A stretch of DNA of 17,064 bases from an uncultured Veillonella sp. GTDB lineage: Bacteria; Bacillota; Negativicutes; Veillonellales; Veillonellaceae. The DNA lies in contig URSE01000019.1 in the NCBI GenBank assembly GCA_900550455.1, positions 1-17,064 on the forward strand. The letters run 5' to 3'. This document shows, piece by piece, positions 1 to 8,198 of this stretch. How positions within the stretch are numbered: the stretch's first letter is position 1; each line of letters begins with the position of its first letter. Made by a program: the position numbers and the translations under genes. The notes beneath the pieces are model-generated. The model saw only the letters and a list, made by a program, of their open reading frames with translations. It was not told the origin of the DNA and searched no databases.

Positions 1-303
1 AACAATTTAAAAGCTAAATTCCTATTATTTTTTTGCAAGATTCCTGTGCATTAAATTCATGATAAACCGCTATTTAACAGTATTTGATATTATTTATCAT
101 TTTCTAATTCCCTAGTAAACTACCAAGGATTTTACCACGACATGACTAATATGATGTTCTCATTTAAGTCATTATTAGTTTTTGATACTATTCTCAATAT
201 AAAATAATATGCAAAATAATATAGTTAGATCCGTCTAAGAGAAATAATGTAAAGGCAATCTAAGACTAGGGTAAAACAAGAGCTTACGAAGTGCTAACAC
301 ATG
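1..303. other. AT-rich non-coding stretch downstream of the mmd operon
   Basis: No reading frame here has both a plausible length and a ribosome binding site. The longest plus-strand start I considered (142-207) is 21 codons with only a distant AAGGA. The stretch is visibly richer in A and T than the genes. It lies beyond the mmdC terminator, so it probably holds the promoter region of a gene further left. A partly palindromic AT-rich site at 86-104 resembles a Fur box (14 of 19 positions by hand), but in such AT-rich DNA this may be chance. Confidence 0.5.
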
Positions 304-329
304 TAAAAAAGGGCTCCCTAAGGAGCCCC
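304..329 (-). terminator. Intrinsic terminator of the mmdA-mmdD-mmdC operon
   Basis: Read on the minus strand, a perfect 7-bp GC-rich stem (arms 322-328 and 311-317, GGGCTCC/GGAGCCC) with a 4-base loop is followed directly by six T residues (305-310). It lies about 55 bases past the mmdC stop codon. It closes the operon before any beta-subunit gene appears. Confidence 0.9.
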
Positions 330-382
330 TATATGTCCAGACAGTATTCAGCTTTTCTATAATGATTCTAACAGCTATGAAA

Positions 383-772
383 CTAGCCTAAAACAATCAT
401 AGGACCGCCAGCCGGAACGGTTTGTCCCGCTTCAACAAGAACTTCAGATACTACAGCATCAGCTTGTGCAAAGATTTCGTTTTCCATCTTCATAGCTTCC
501 AAGGTAAGGAGTAAGTCCCCCTTCTTAACGGTTTGACCGACAGTGACAGCTACAGCGATAACCTTACCTGGCATAGGCGCATTCACCGTATTAGCACCAG
601 CAGCTACAGTAGGTGCCGCTTGTGGCGTTGGTGCAGCTACAGGAGCTGGTGCTGGCGTTGTACTTACCGCCTTAGGCGCAGATGGTGCTTTACTAGTAGG
701 TTGATTAGACTTTACTTCTTCGACTTGTACTTCATAGGATTTACCATTAACAGTGACGTTAAAAGTTTTCAT
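383..772 (-). CDS. mmdC: Methylmalonyl-CoA decarboxylase gamma subunit (biotin carboxyl carrier)
   Basis: This 129-residue biotin carrier takes the CO2 group from the alpha-subunit carboxyltransferase to the membrane beta subunit of a Na+-pumping decarboxylase. The C-terminal half (about 62-129) is a biotinyl/lipoyl domain with the canonical EAMKMEN motif, so K95 is the expected biotinylated lysine. An N-terminal strand-rich segment (1-20) is joined to it by an Ala/Pro-rich flexible linker (about 27-60), typical of decarboxylase carriers and permitting a swinging arm. The ATG is preceded by GGGGGA seven bases upstream. It follows mmdD by 21 bases and is the last gene of the operon. A carrier for oxaloacetate decarboxylase or another biotin enzyme would look alike; the assignment rests on the adjacent MmdA-like subunit. 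Confidence 0.88.
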   Translation of the reverse strand: MKTFNVTVNGKSYEVQVEEVKSNQPTSKAPSAPKAVSTTPAPAPVAAPTPQAAPTVAAGANTVNAPMPGKVIAVAVTVGQTVKKGDLLLTLEAMKMENEIFAQADAVVSEVLVEAGQTVPAGGPMIVLG

Positions 773-793
773 AATTGGTCCCCCAGTTAATTC

Positions 794-1237
794 TTATAAG
801 GATTTGTGTGCTTGGAAGCGACCTTCCAAAGCCCAGTTGCTCATAGTTTGTGCCAATGGACGAATGGATGCAACTTGTGCAGGAGAGTAACCCATAGCAC
901 AAACAGCGCCCATAATAACAGCCACTAGCTCTTCATCCAAATCATGTATCGCATAGCGCGTTGTTTTAGCGAGCCGTGCAGGTGGCACTACAGGAATCTT
1001 AGGTTGTGGTGCAATCACCACAGGGGCTTCCACGCGAACTGGGGCCAGCACCTTTTTCGTTTCTTGTTCAGGCACCTCTTGCTCAAGTGCCTCCGTGTCA
1101 GGTGTTACTGCCGCTACGATAATTTCCTTGCCCTTGGCCATATTGATGACAACCCAGGCGATGATGATAGCAGCGATAATGATAGTGATTATGCCCACCA
1201 CATACACGAACATAGGAATTTGTGATAATACTTCCAT
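794..1237 (-). CDS. mmdD: Methylmalonyl-CoA decarboxylase delta subunit (OadG-like membrane anchor)
   Basis: This 147-residue subunit is expected to hold the complex together and anchor it to the cytoplasmic membrane. One long hydrophobic helix (about 9-33) is followed by a basic patch (AKGK), then an acidic and Pro/Val-rich linker (about 45-90). A compact C-terminal domain (about 97-147) has the OadG/MmdD-like pattern of DEELVAVIMGAV followed by WALEGR near the end. In Veillonella parvula a separate small epsilon subunit (MmdE) resembles the delta C-terminus; here that domain is present in delta and no mmdE follows. The ribosome binding site AGGAGGGG is fused to the stop codon of mmdA (TAG at 1247-1249), suggesting coupled translation. 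The family diverges fast, so the call leans on architecture and neighbours. Confidence 0.82.
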   Translation of the reverse strand: MEVLSQIPMFVYVVGIITIIIAAIIIAWVVINMAKGKEIIVAAVTPDTEALEQEVPEQETKKVLAPVRVEAPVVIAPQPKIPVVPPARLAKTTRYAIHDLDEELVAVIMGAVCAMGYSPAQVASIRPLAQTMSNWALEGRFQAHKSL

Positions 1238-1246
1238 AAACCCCTC

Positions 1247-2776
1247 CTACAATGGCATATTGCCATGTTTTTTAACAGGACGGCTTTCCCGTTTAGTAGC
1301 TAACATAGCCAAGGCATTGACGATGAAAGGGCGGGTTTGTTGTGGTTCAATAACACCGTTTACATAGCCTCGTTCAGCAGCCTTATATGGTGTAGCAAAC
1401 TCACGTACATATTCTTCTGTTTTAGCTTCCTTATCAGCGTCCTTGCGGAAGATGATATTAGCTGCCCCTTGTGGCCCCATAACTGCGATTTCCGCAGTTG
1501 GCCATGCAAAGACTTGGTCAGCCCCCAAGTGTTGGGAACACATAGCAATATAAGCACCGCCATAAGCCTTACGAGTGATAATAGTTACTTTAGGTACAGT
1601 GGCTTCGCAATATGCATAGAGCATCTTAGCACCATGGCGGATAATTCCCCCCCACTCTTCCTTAGTGCCAGGCAAGAAACCTGGTACATCTACAAAGTTA
1701 ACCAAAGGAATATTAAAAGAATCACAGAAACGGATAAAGCGAGCTGCCTTATCAGAAGCATTGATATCGAGGCAACCAGCCATAACATTTGGTTGGTTAG
1801 CCAAGAGTCCTACTGGTTTACCATCAAAACGAGCAAAGCCGATGATAATATTTTGTGCGTAGGATGCCTGTACTTCAAAGAAGTCCCCATGATCAACAAC
1901 AGCCCGGATAACATCTTTCATATCATAAGGCATATTAGGATTATCAGGCATAAGATCATTTAAGGACTCATCCATGCGATTAGGATCATCCGTAGGTTCA
2001 AGGCTTGGTGCTTGATCTACATTGTTACTTGGCAAGAAGGTCAATAATTGACGAATTTGTTGAATACAGTCCATTTCATCTTGCGCTGCAAAATGGGCTA
2101 CGCCGGATACCGCATTGTGCGCAGCAGCCCCACCGAGGGCTTCTGCCGTCACCTCTTCGCCCGTTACAGTTTTGATAACTTGAGGACCGGTAATGAACAT
2201 TTGAGAGGTATCTCTCACCATGAAGATAAAGTCTGTAATGGCAGGAGAATATACGGCACCACCTGCACATGGCCCCATAATAACGGAGATTTGAGGAATT
2301 ACACCAGAGGCTTGAGTGTTTTGGAAGAACATACGGCCAAAGCCACCCAAGGCATCAATTCCCTCTTGGATACGTGCCCCACCGGAATCGTTGATGCCGA
2401 TAATAGGTGCACCCATCTTCAAAGCCATTTCTTGAATGCGAACAATCTTATTAGCGTGCATTTCCCCCAAGGACCCACCAGCTACAGTAAAATCTTGAGC
2501 GTAAGCATAAACTAACCGACCTTCAATAGTACCATAACCCGTTACTACACCATCAGCAGGTAATTCTTTTTTCTCTTGACCAAAGTTGGTACAACGATGT
2601 TTTACCAATTGATCCATTTCGACAAAGCTATTTTCATCAAACAATGCGGTCAAGCGTTCACGAGCGGTCATCTTCCCTTGCTTATGTTGTTTTTCTACAA
2701 GGGCCTCACCGCCGCCTTCTTGGACTGCGTCCAACTTGGCGCGCAATGCATCAATTTTTTCTTGTACTAATGACAT
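1247..2776 (-). CDS. mmdA: Methylmalonyl-CoA decarboxylase alpha subunit (carboxyltransferase)
   Basis: This 509-residue cytoplasmic carboxyltransferase moves the carboxyl group of (S)-methylmalonyl-CoA to carrier biotin, giving propionyl-CoA in the succinate-propionate fermentation. It has the two-crotonase-fold architecture of the acyl-CoA carboxyltransferase family. The N half carries GGAR (132-135) and PCAGGAVYSPA (169-179), which shape an oxyanion hole. The C half carries GFLPG (366-370), AYGGAY (404-409) and MGPQGAANIIF (433-443), and the protein ends in KKHGNMPL, as MmdA proteins do. The length matches Veillonella MmdA as I recall it. Propionyl-CoA carboxylase beta subunits are very similar; the linked membrane delta subunit and the absence of a biotin carboxylase favour the decarboxylase. 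AGGAGG lies five bases before the ATG. Confidence 0.88.
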   Translation of the reverse strand: MSLVQEKIDALRAKLDAVQEGGGEALVEKQHKQGKMTARERLTALFDENSFVEMDQLVKHRCTNFGQEKKELPADGVVTGYGTIEGRLVYAYAQDFTVAGGSLGEMHANKIVRIQEMALKMGAPIIGINDSGGARIQEGIDALGGFGRMFFQNTQASGVIPQISVIMGPCAGGAVYSPAITDFIFMVRDTSQMFITGPQVIKTVTGEEVTAEALGGAAAHNAVSGVAHFAAQDEMDCIQQIRQLLTFLPSNNVDQAPSLEPTDDPNRMDESLNDLMPDNPNMPYDMKDVIRAVVDHGDFFEVQASYAQNIIIGFARFDGKPVGLLANQPNVMAGCLDINASDKAARFIRFCDSFNIPLVNFVDVPGFLPGTKEEWGGIIRHGAKMLYAYCEATVPKVTIITRKAYGGAYIAMCSQHLGADQVFAWPTAEIAVMGPQGAANIIFRKDADKEAKTEEYVREFATPYKAAERGYVNGVIEPQQTRPFIVNALAMLATKRESRPVKKHGNMPL

Positions 2777-2810
2777 ATATGCCTCCTAGTGCACATTAAA
2801 TTACATATCT

Positions 2811-2839
2811 ATCATACCGCAAAGTGAGGTCATTTTCTA
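2811..2839 (-). promoter_or_regulatory. Probable sigma-A-type promoter of mmdA-mmdD-mmdC
   Basis: On the minus strand a TAGAAA -35-like hexamer (2834-2839, 4 of 6 matches) lies 17 bases before TATGAT (2811-2816, 5 of 6 matches), giving a short leader before the mmdA ribosome binding site (2782-2787). The upstream gene is closed by a terminator, so the operon needs its own promoter in this gap. The -35 match is modest. Confidence 0.5.
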
Positions 2840-2888
2840 GTACCAAGTAATAAAACTTAGTACTAATCATACAAAGCCCTCTAGGACG

Positions 2889-2935
2889 AAAAAAACTGCA
2901 CCACCATAGGGCCTAAGCCGAGTGAAAGTGCAGTT
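2889..2935 (-). terminator. Intrinsic terminator after the ligase-like gene
   Basis: On the minus strand AACTGCAC (2928-2935) pairs perfectly with GTGCAGTT (2894-2901) across a 26-base loop that can itself form a small GGC/GCC hairpin. A run of seven T residues ends the structure (2889-2895). It starts ten bases beyond the stop codon of the membrane protein gene and separates the long lon-to-ligase unit from mmdA. Confidence 0.75.
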
Positions 2936-2944
2936 GAAAATAGT

Positions 2945-4225
2945 CTATCCCTCTATCTGGGTAAGCCTATTGCCCTTGTTGACCAAATCAACTTTCTGCC
3001 AAGACTTAGATGACTTAATCAAGGCCGCCCCCCACCCTAAGAGTTGCCAGAATATAATATTAACTTGATGGCTATAGAGCTCGTGGTCGGATAGACCAGA
3101 CACAAGCATGGCTACAACCAAGGCTGCCACCCCATAGTGGGCAGCTCGCATAAAGCGAGTTCCTTTGAGACGGCTAGCCTTAACGACATGCCCCAAAAAA
3201 GTCGCCATTAGAATTAAGGTCCCAGGTATACCGATTTCTGCTAAATAATTCAGGTACATATTATGTGCATGGAACATACGAATAACAGGGTCCTGAATAA
3301 AGTAGTTATAATCTGGGTAGACCTTGATAAAGGTATTCCATCCCGTCCCTAGAATAGGATAGTCTTTGATAATATAGGAGGTAGAATCCCAAAGAGCCCA
3401 CCGCATAGCAGAAGATGTATCTGTCCCCATAAAGAGGGACCAAAGGCGAACTGCCACCTCCCCATGGTAGAAGAAGAGAACGATAGGCACCAATAAGAAG
3501 GTCAGGAAGATTCTTCGATCCACGGCGACTGCCCAATAGAAGACCATAGCAGCGAAGGAAATCCAAATTCCCCTAGAATAGGTCAAGAGCATACAGAGAA
3601 TTAAGAGGATAGTTATAGGCAAAACCTTAAAAACAGACCTGTAATCCTTAGCTTTCCCATAGACCAAAAGATAGGACCCTACCACGGCCAAAGCCATGAG
3701 CAAATAGGCCCCCAAGAGATTAGGGTTAAGTAAAGTCGATGCCATCCTGCGCTTGAGTTCTGGAAAGGCCTGTGGATCTACCCATTCCTGCATTTCAGGA
3801 AGGGGTACCAATATATACTGATAAAGACCAATCAAACAGACAAAAAGGGCAGACCCTAAGAATACTTCTAAGAAGTGTCGTCTCTGTTCGGCCCCCACCA
3901 TATAAGTGGACATGAGGAAGTAAATTCCCACTGCCGGCAGAACTTGGTAGGTCCAACCTCCTAACGACCAAAGGGCATAGTGAGAAGTAATCGACGAGAG
4001 TCCCGACCAAGCCAAAAAGGCTAATACAAGGTAAGACAAGTAGCCACTCGGCTTATGCATATCACCCCTCCGCAGACTATCATAAGCCCCCAGCAGCATA
4101 GCCAACCAGAGGGCTACGTCCCCCGCCATAGGCTGGAGAGGCATGAGAAAGGCTACGGCATAGATTAAATATTCAATTATGCGGACTCGTGTCCATCGTT
4201 TTGGCGTATCCATTGGCGCGCCCAT
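2945..4225 (-). CDS. O-antigen ligase/polymerase-like (WaaL/Wzy_C) membrane protein
   Basis: This 426-residue polytopic membrane protein has roughly ten or more hydrophobic helices, so it is expected in the cytoplasmic membrane. Family marks include a LNPNLLGAYLL segment (167-176), TYSRGIW (215-221), GTGWNTF (293-299) and HNMYLNYLAEIGIPG (321-335), the His-containing block at the end of the large periplasmic loop of Wzy_C proteins. Such enzymes transfer or polymerise undecaprenyl-linked glycans onto lipid A-core, other glycans or proteins; sequence alone cannot choose among these. The first ATG lies inside folC (49-base overlap) with no well-spaced Shine-Dalgarno. A second ATG at 4213 has AGGA 11 bases upstream and may be the true start. 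No other glycan genes are nearby. A downstream terminator closes the unit. Confidence 0.75.
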   Translation of the reverse strand: MGAPMDTPKRWTRVRIIEYLIYAVAFLMPLQPMAGDVALWLAMLLGAYDSLRRGDMHKPSGYLSYLVLAFLAWSGLSSITSHYALWSLGGWTYQVLPAVGIYFLMSTYMVGAEQRRHFLEVFLGSALFVCLIGLYQYILVPLPEMQEWVDPQAFPELKRRMASTLLNPNLLGAYLLMALAVVGSYLLVYGKAKDYRSVFKVLPITILLILCMLLTYSRGIWISFAAMVFYWAVAVDRRIFLTFLLVPIVLFFYHGEVAVRLWSLFMGTDTSSAMRWALWDSTSYIIKDYPILGTGWNTFIKVYPDYNYFIQDPVIRMFHAHNMYLNYLAEIGIPGTLILMATFLGHVVKASRLKGTRFMRAAHYGVAALVVAMLVSGLSDHELYSHQVNIIFWQLLGWGAALIKSSKSWQKVDLVNKGNRLTQIEG

Positions 4226-5511
4226 CCTAGTATATAAAGGGAACCACAGACGGCAATCACATCCCCTTCTTGTGTTGCATTTACTGCCGCTGTTAAGGCT
4301 TGATACATGGACTTCATAGGCTTAGCATGCGGACCAATTGCAGAGGCTAAATCTTGAGCTGTCAGAGATCTAGGTGTCGGTGCCTCGAGAGTGTAGACAC
4401 AATCTTGTGGATTGACAATCTTATCGATAATGGTCCCATAATCCTTATCCCTTAGGATAGCCATAATCAAGGTCTTAGGTCGTGATCCAAAGAGTTCTTC
4501 ATAGGTATCATGGAAGGACTGAGCCCCTCCTGCGTTGTGAGCCCCATCCAAAATGAGAGTGCGTCCTCGGTAGGATATTATTTCAAAGCGACCTGGCCAT
4601 TGGGCTAAACTCAAGCCCGCCCGGCAATTATCTGCTTGAATTCGAGAATCCCCAGCCATCAGTATTTCTAAAGCCATCCAGGCGCAAGCTATATTGTTAG
4701 CTTGGTGAGGGCCCAACATACGTGTCCTCAAGCTTACATCTGGATAGGTACAAACATGACTACTACCTAGCTCTACATCAGAGGTATCTACACGGACTAC
4801 TTGAAGAAGACCTTCTATTTCACGGTTAACCACAGTAAAATCACGGCCTAAAGCATAGCAACGGGAGCCATGTTCCACAGCTGTATCTTGAATGATGGAC
4901 AAGGCATCCCCTTTCGCCCCCGTAACTACAGGAACCGTTTCCTTAATAATGCCAGCCTTATGATGGGCAATGGAATCGATAGTAGACCCGCAGTAGGCTG
5001 TATGGTCTAAGGAAACATTAGTGATGATAGATAGGGCCGGTTGTTCTAGTACATTAGTCGAATCCAAGAGCCCCCCTAAGCCCACCTCGATGACTGCGTA
5101 GTCTACTCTCTCCTGAGCAAAATAGAGAAAGCCTGCTGCCGTGAGAGCTTCAAATTGAGTTGGGCTTTCCATTCCTTGACTTATCAAGCTTTCAATGGCT
5201 GTTCTAACAGCACCTATAACCCGACAAAAGTCGTCTTCAGAAATAAGGTCTGTACCAATGACAAATCGTTCCCTATACGACTCAAGGTGAGGCGATGTAA
5301 ATCGCCCCACCTTGAGTCCATTATTAATCAAGGCATACCCCAAATAAGCCGTAAGAGACCCCTTACCATTAGTCCCTGTTACATGAATGGTTGCATAGGA
5401 TTTCTCTGGATGACCCAAGCGATCCATTAAAGCACGAATCCGATCTAGTCCTGGCATAATACCAAAGGATGATAAACTTTCTAAATAGGTCAGTGCTTCC
5501 TCGTATGTCAT
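4177..5511 (-). CDS. folC: Bifunctional folylpolyglutamate synthase/dihydrofolate synthase
   Basis: This 444-residue ATP-dependent ligase adds glutamate to dihydropteroate and to reduced folates, retaining them in the cytoplasm. It shows the Mur-ligase-like fold: P-loop VTGTNGKGS (44-52), FTSPHL (71-76), the IEVGLGG-LLDSTNV block (141-154), SLDHT followed by HHKAGIIK (183-190, with K185 in the place of the carbamylated lysine), GPHQANNIACA (268-278) and DGAHN (322-326) at the start of the C-terminal domain. Length is normal for the family. Its ribosome binding site AGGAGG (5516-5521) overlaps the valS stop codon, so translation is probably coupled. The valS-folC pair is conserved in many Firmicutes. 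The last 49 bases overlap the start of the ligase-like gene. Confidence 0.95.
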   Translation of the reverse strand: MTYEEALTYLESLSSFGIMPGLDRIRALMDRLGHPEKSYATIHVTGTNGKGSLTAYLGYALINNGLKVGRFTSPHLESYRERFVIGTDLISEDDFCRVIGAVRTAIESLISQGMESPTQFEALTAAGFLYFAQERVDYAVIEVGLGGLLDSTNVLEQPALSIITNVSLDHTAYCGSTIDSIAHHKAGIIKETVPVVTGAKGDALSIIQDTAVEHGSRCYALGRDFTVVNREIEGLLQVVRVDTSDVELGSSHVCTYPDVSLRTRMLGPHQANNIACAWMALEILMAGDSRIQADNCRAGLSLAQWPGRFEIISYRGRTLILDGAHNAGGAQSFHDTYEELFGSRPKTLIMAILRDKDYGTIIDKIVNPQDCVYTLEAPTPRSLTAQDLASAIGPHAKPMKSMYQALTAAVNATQEGDVIAVCGSLYILGWARQWIRQNDGHESA

Positions 5512-5519
5512 GGAACCTC

Positions 5520-8180
5520 CTAGAGCGTCTTTAAGAATTCTTCCCGTTCTAATAATGCTTCTTGTTTTGCCTTATATTCCGTTAATTTTTCTTTTTCTTT
5601 AGCAACCACTGCTTCTGGAGCTTTAGCTAAGAAGCCTTGGTTGTTGAGCTTGCCTTCTAGGCGAGCAATTTCTTTTTGAACGGTCGCCTTTTCCTTAGCA
5701 ATCCGTTCCCTTTCCTTGTCCCCATCGATGAGATCTTTGAGGAGGAGATAAGCTTCTAGACCATTAACAACTGTTACCGTAGCATTTTCAGGTTTTGCCG
5801 CATCCGCATCCAAAACTTGAACTTGGTCAGCCCAAGCCAAGGTCTTGAAGTAATCTTCATGGTCTTGTACGGTGGTCCGTAAGGATTCATCCGTTACGGC
5901 CAAAATAACCGATGCTTTTTTGCCCAAAGGAACATTCATTTCAGCCCGCATATTGCGAATACCCTTGATAGCCTCCATAACCACTTCCATGTGACGAGCC
6001 GCTTCCTTATTATCCCCTAAGGAAATGGCCTGAGGCCAAGGGGCAATGACGATGGATTCACCTTGGTGTGGCAAGTGTTGCCAAATGTGTTCTGTCACGA
6101 ATGGCATAAATGGATGTAACAATTCCAACATATGGCGCAAGATAGTTACCAAGAGGTATTGTACCACAGCTCGATCTCGACCATTATCCTTATTATAGAG
6201 TCGAGGTTTAGCTAATTCGATATACCAATCGCAGTAGGTATTCCAAATGAAATCATAAACAGTGCTAGCCGCTTCACCCAATTCAAATTTATTGAGATTA
6301 TCGGTTACGGAAGCAAGGGTTTCATTGTATTTTTCAATAATCCACTTATCCGCCAATGTAAGATCATCATGACTTGGCTTGAATGTTTCATCAAAGCCAT
6401 CCAGGTTCATCAAAACAAACTTGGAGGCATTCCAAATCTTGTTGGCAAAGTTACGATTAGCTTCAACCCGTTCCATGTAAAAACGCATGTCGTTACCAGG
6501 TGTATTACCTGTAACAAGCGTAAAGCGGAGGGCATCGGCCCCATATTGATCGATAACTTCCAATGGATTAATCCCATTGCCCAAAGACTTCGACATCTTG
6601 CGACCTTGGCTATCCCGTACGAGACCATGGATAAAGACGTGTTTAAATGGTTTTTCGCCCATGAATTCCAAGCCTTGGAAAATCATGCGTGCAACCCAGA
6701 AGAAGATGATATCATAGCCGGTCACAAGGACAGATGTAGGATACCATTGTTTGAGTTCTTCCGTCTTATTAGGCCAGCCCATAGTAGCAAATGGCCACAA
6801 GGCAGAAGAGAACCAGGTATCGAGTACGTCAGGGTCTTGCTTCAAGTTGTGGCTGTGACACTTAGGACACTCCGTTACAGCCTCACGAGATACGATGGTT
6901 TCACCACACTCTTGACAGTACCAAGCTGGAATTCGATGACCCCACCAGAGTTGGCGAGAAATACACCAGTCTCGAATAGATTCAAGCCAATTAGTATAGG
7001 TTTTAGTAAACCGTTCTGGAACGAACTCTATATCGCCATCCTTAACCACCTCAAGGGCTGGTTCAGCTAATGGTTTCATATCTACAAACCATTGTTTAGA
7101 TGTGATTGGTTCCACAATAGTATGGCAACGGGAGCAATGACCTACTGCATGGTCGTGATCTTCAATTGTCACCAAGAGACCTTGTTCGCCTAACTCTTTA
7201 AGGACCCCTTTACGAGCCTCTTCTCGCGTCATACCTGAGAAGTCCCCTGTCTTATCATTCATGGTCCCATCTAGGTTCATAACTAAGATGGATTCCAAAT
7301 GATGGCGTTGACCCATTTCAAAGTCATTCGGGTCATGGGCTGGCGTAATTTTTACGCAACCTGTACCGAAAGAGGCATCTACATAATCATCCGCAATAAT
7401 TGGAATTTGGCGGTTGACGAATGGCAAGAGTAGGTGCTTACCGATGATATCTTGGTAGCGTTCGTCATCAGGATTAACCGCTACAGCTACGTCCCCAAAC
7501 ATAGTTTCAGGACGGGTAGTCGCTACAGTTACAAATCGGCCTTCTTCCCCCACTACTGGGTACTTGATATACCACAAGTGACCATGTTCATCCTCATGTT
7601 CTACTTCTACATCAGAGAGGGCTGTTTGGCAGCGAGGGCACCAGTTGGTAATCCGTTCTCCTCGGTAAATGAGACCTTTTTCATAAAGGGACACGAATAC
7701 TTCACGAACTGCATGGTAGTAGCCTTCGTCGAGGGTAAACCGCTCCCGACTCCAGTCACAGGAAGCACCTAAGGAACGAATTTGTTTTACGATGGTATCA
7801 CCGTATTCTTTTTTCCAGTCCCATACGCGCTTAACGAACTCTTCACGGCCCAAGTCATAGCGGCTTTTACCTTCCTGCTTAGCCAACATTTCTTCTACCT
7901 TGATTTGGGTAGCAATCCCCGCATGGTCAGTACCAGGCATCCAAAGTACGTTATAGCCTTGCATCCGTTTAAAACGAATCAAAATATCTTGTAAAGTATT
8001 GTCCAAAGCATGTCCCATATGGAGCATACCTGTAACATTTGGAGGTGGCAAAACGATGGAGAAAGGTTCTTTATTAGGATCTACTTCTTCGTGAAAGTAC
8101 CCTTCATTCTCCCAGAATGAGTACCATTTTTTTTCAATTTCTCCTGGATTATATGTAGTCAAATTTTCGTAGGTTTTCAT
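5520..8180 (-). CDS. valS: Valine--tRNA ligase
   Basis: This cytoplasmic class I aminoacyl-tRNA synthetase attaches valine to tRNA-Val and edits misactivated threonine. The ATG at 8180 follows GGGAGG by four bases and gives MKTYENLTTY with 886 residues; reading from the TTG at 8192 would place the Shine-Dalgarno inside the gene. In this numbering the HIGH-type motif is HMGH (54-57) and KMSKS lies at 528-532. The editing (CP1) insertion spans roughly 210-340. Paired cysteines (CPRC, CSRC, CQEC, CPKC) could bind zinc. An anticodon-binding domain and the typical C-terminal coiled-coil arm (about 815-886, rich in Lys/Glu) follow. It begins 18 bases after tatC, with no T-box leader visible. Confidence 0.97.
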   Translation of the reverse strand: MKTYENLTTYNPGEIEKKWYSFWENEGYFHEEVDPNKEPFSIVLPPPNVTGMLHMGHALDNTLQDILIRFKRMQGYNVLWMPGTDHAGIATQIKVEEMLAKQEGKSRYDLGREEFVKRVWDWKKEYGDTIVKQIRSLGASCDWSRERFTLDEGYYHAVREVFVSLYEKGLIYRGERITNWCPRCQTALSDVEVEHEDEHGHLWYIKYPVVGEEGRFVTVATTRPETMFGDVAVAVNPDDERYQDIIGKHLLLPFVNRQIPIIADDYVDASFGTGCVKITPAHDPNDFEMGQRHHLESILVMNLDGTMNDKTGDFSGMTREEARKGVLKELGEQGLLVTIEDHDHAVGHCSRCHTIVEPITSKQWFVDMKPLAEPALEVVKDGDIEFVPERFTKTYTNWLESIRDWCISRQLWWGHRIPAWYCQECGETIVSREAVTECPKCHSHNLKQDPDVLDTWFSSALWPFATMGWPNKTEELKQWYPTSVLVTGYDIIFFWVARMIFQGLEFMGEKPFKHVFIHGLVRDSQGRKMSKSLGNGINPLEVIDQYGADALRFTLVTGNTPGNDMRFYMERVEANRNFANKIWNASKFVLMNLDGFDETFKPSHDDLTLADKWIIEKYNETLASVTDNLNKFELGEAASTVYDFIWNTYCDWYIELAKPRLYNKDNGRDRAVVQYLLVTILRHMLELLHPFMPFVTEHIWQHLPHQGESIVIAPWPQAISLGDNKEAARHMEVVMEAIKGIRNMRAEMNVPLGKKASVILAVTDESLRTTVQDHEDYFKTLAWADQVQVLDADAAKPENATVTVVNGLEAYLLLKDLIDGDKERERIAKEKATVQKEIARLEGKLNNQGFLAKAPEAVVAKEKEKLTEYKAKQEALLEREEFLKTL

Positions 8181-8198
8181 GCTGCCTCCCAAATAAAT

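Noticed and set aside
142..207. Short plus-strand frame (21 codons) in the left gap
   Set aside because: Too short, AT-rich, with only a distant AAGGA and no recognisable product.
1337..1963. 208-codon plus-strand frame opposite mmdA
   Set aside because: It is antisense to the conserved carboxyltransferase and shows no family motif; treated as a shadow.
6369..7070. 233-codon plus-strand frame opposite valS
   Set aside because: It lies wholly antisense to a clearly conserved synthetase gene, has no ribosome binding site or recognisable domain, and its composition is what the reverse of valS gives.
8178..8192. TTG start four codons upstream of valS
   Set aside because: It would put GGGAGG inside the coding sequence; the ATG at 8180 follows that site with suitable spacing and matches the usual ValS N-terminus.
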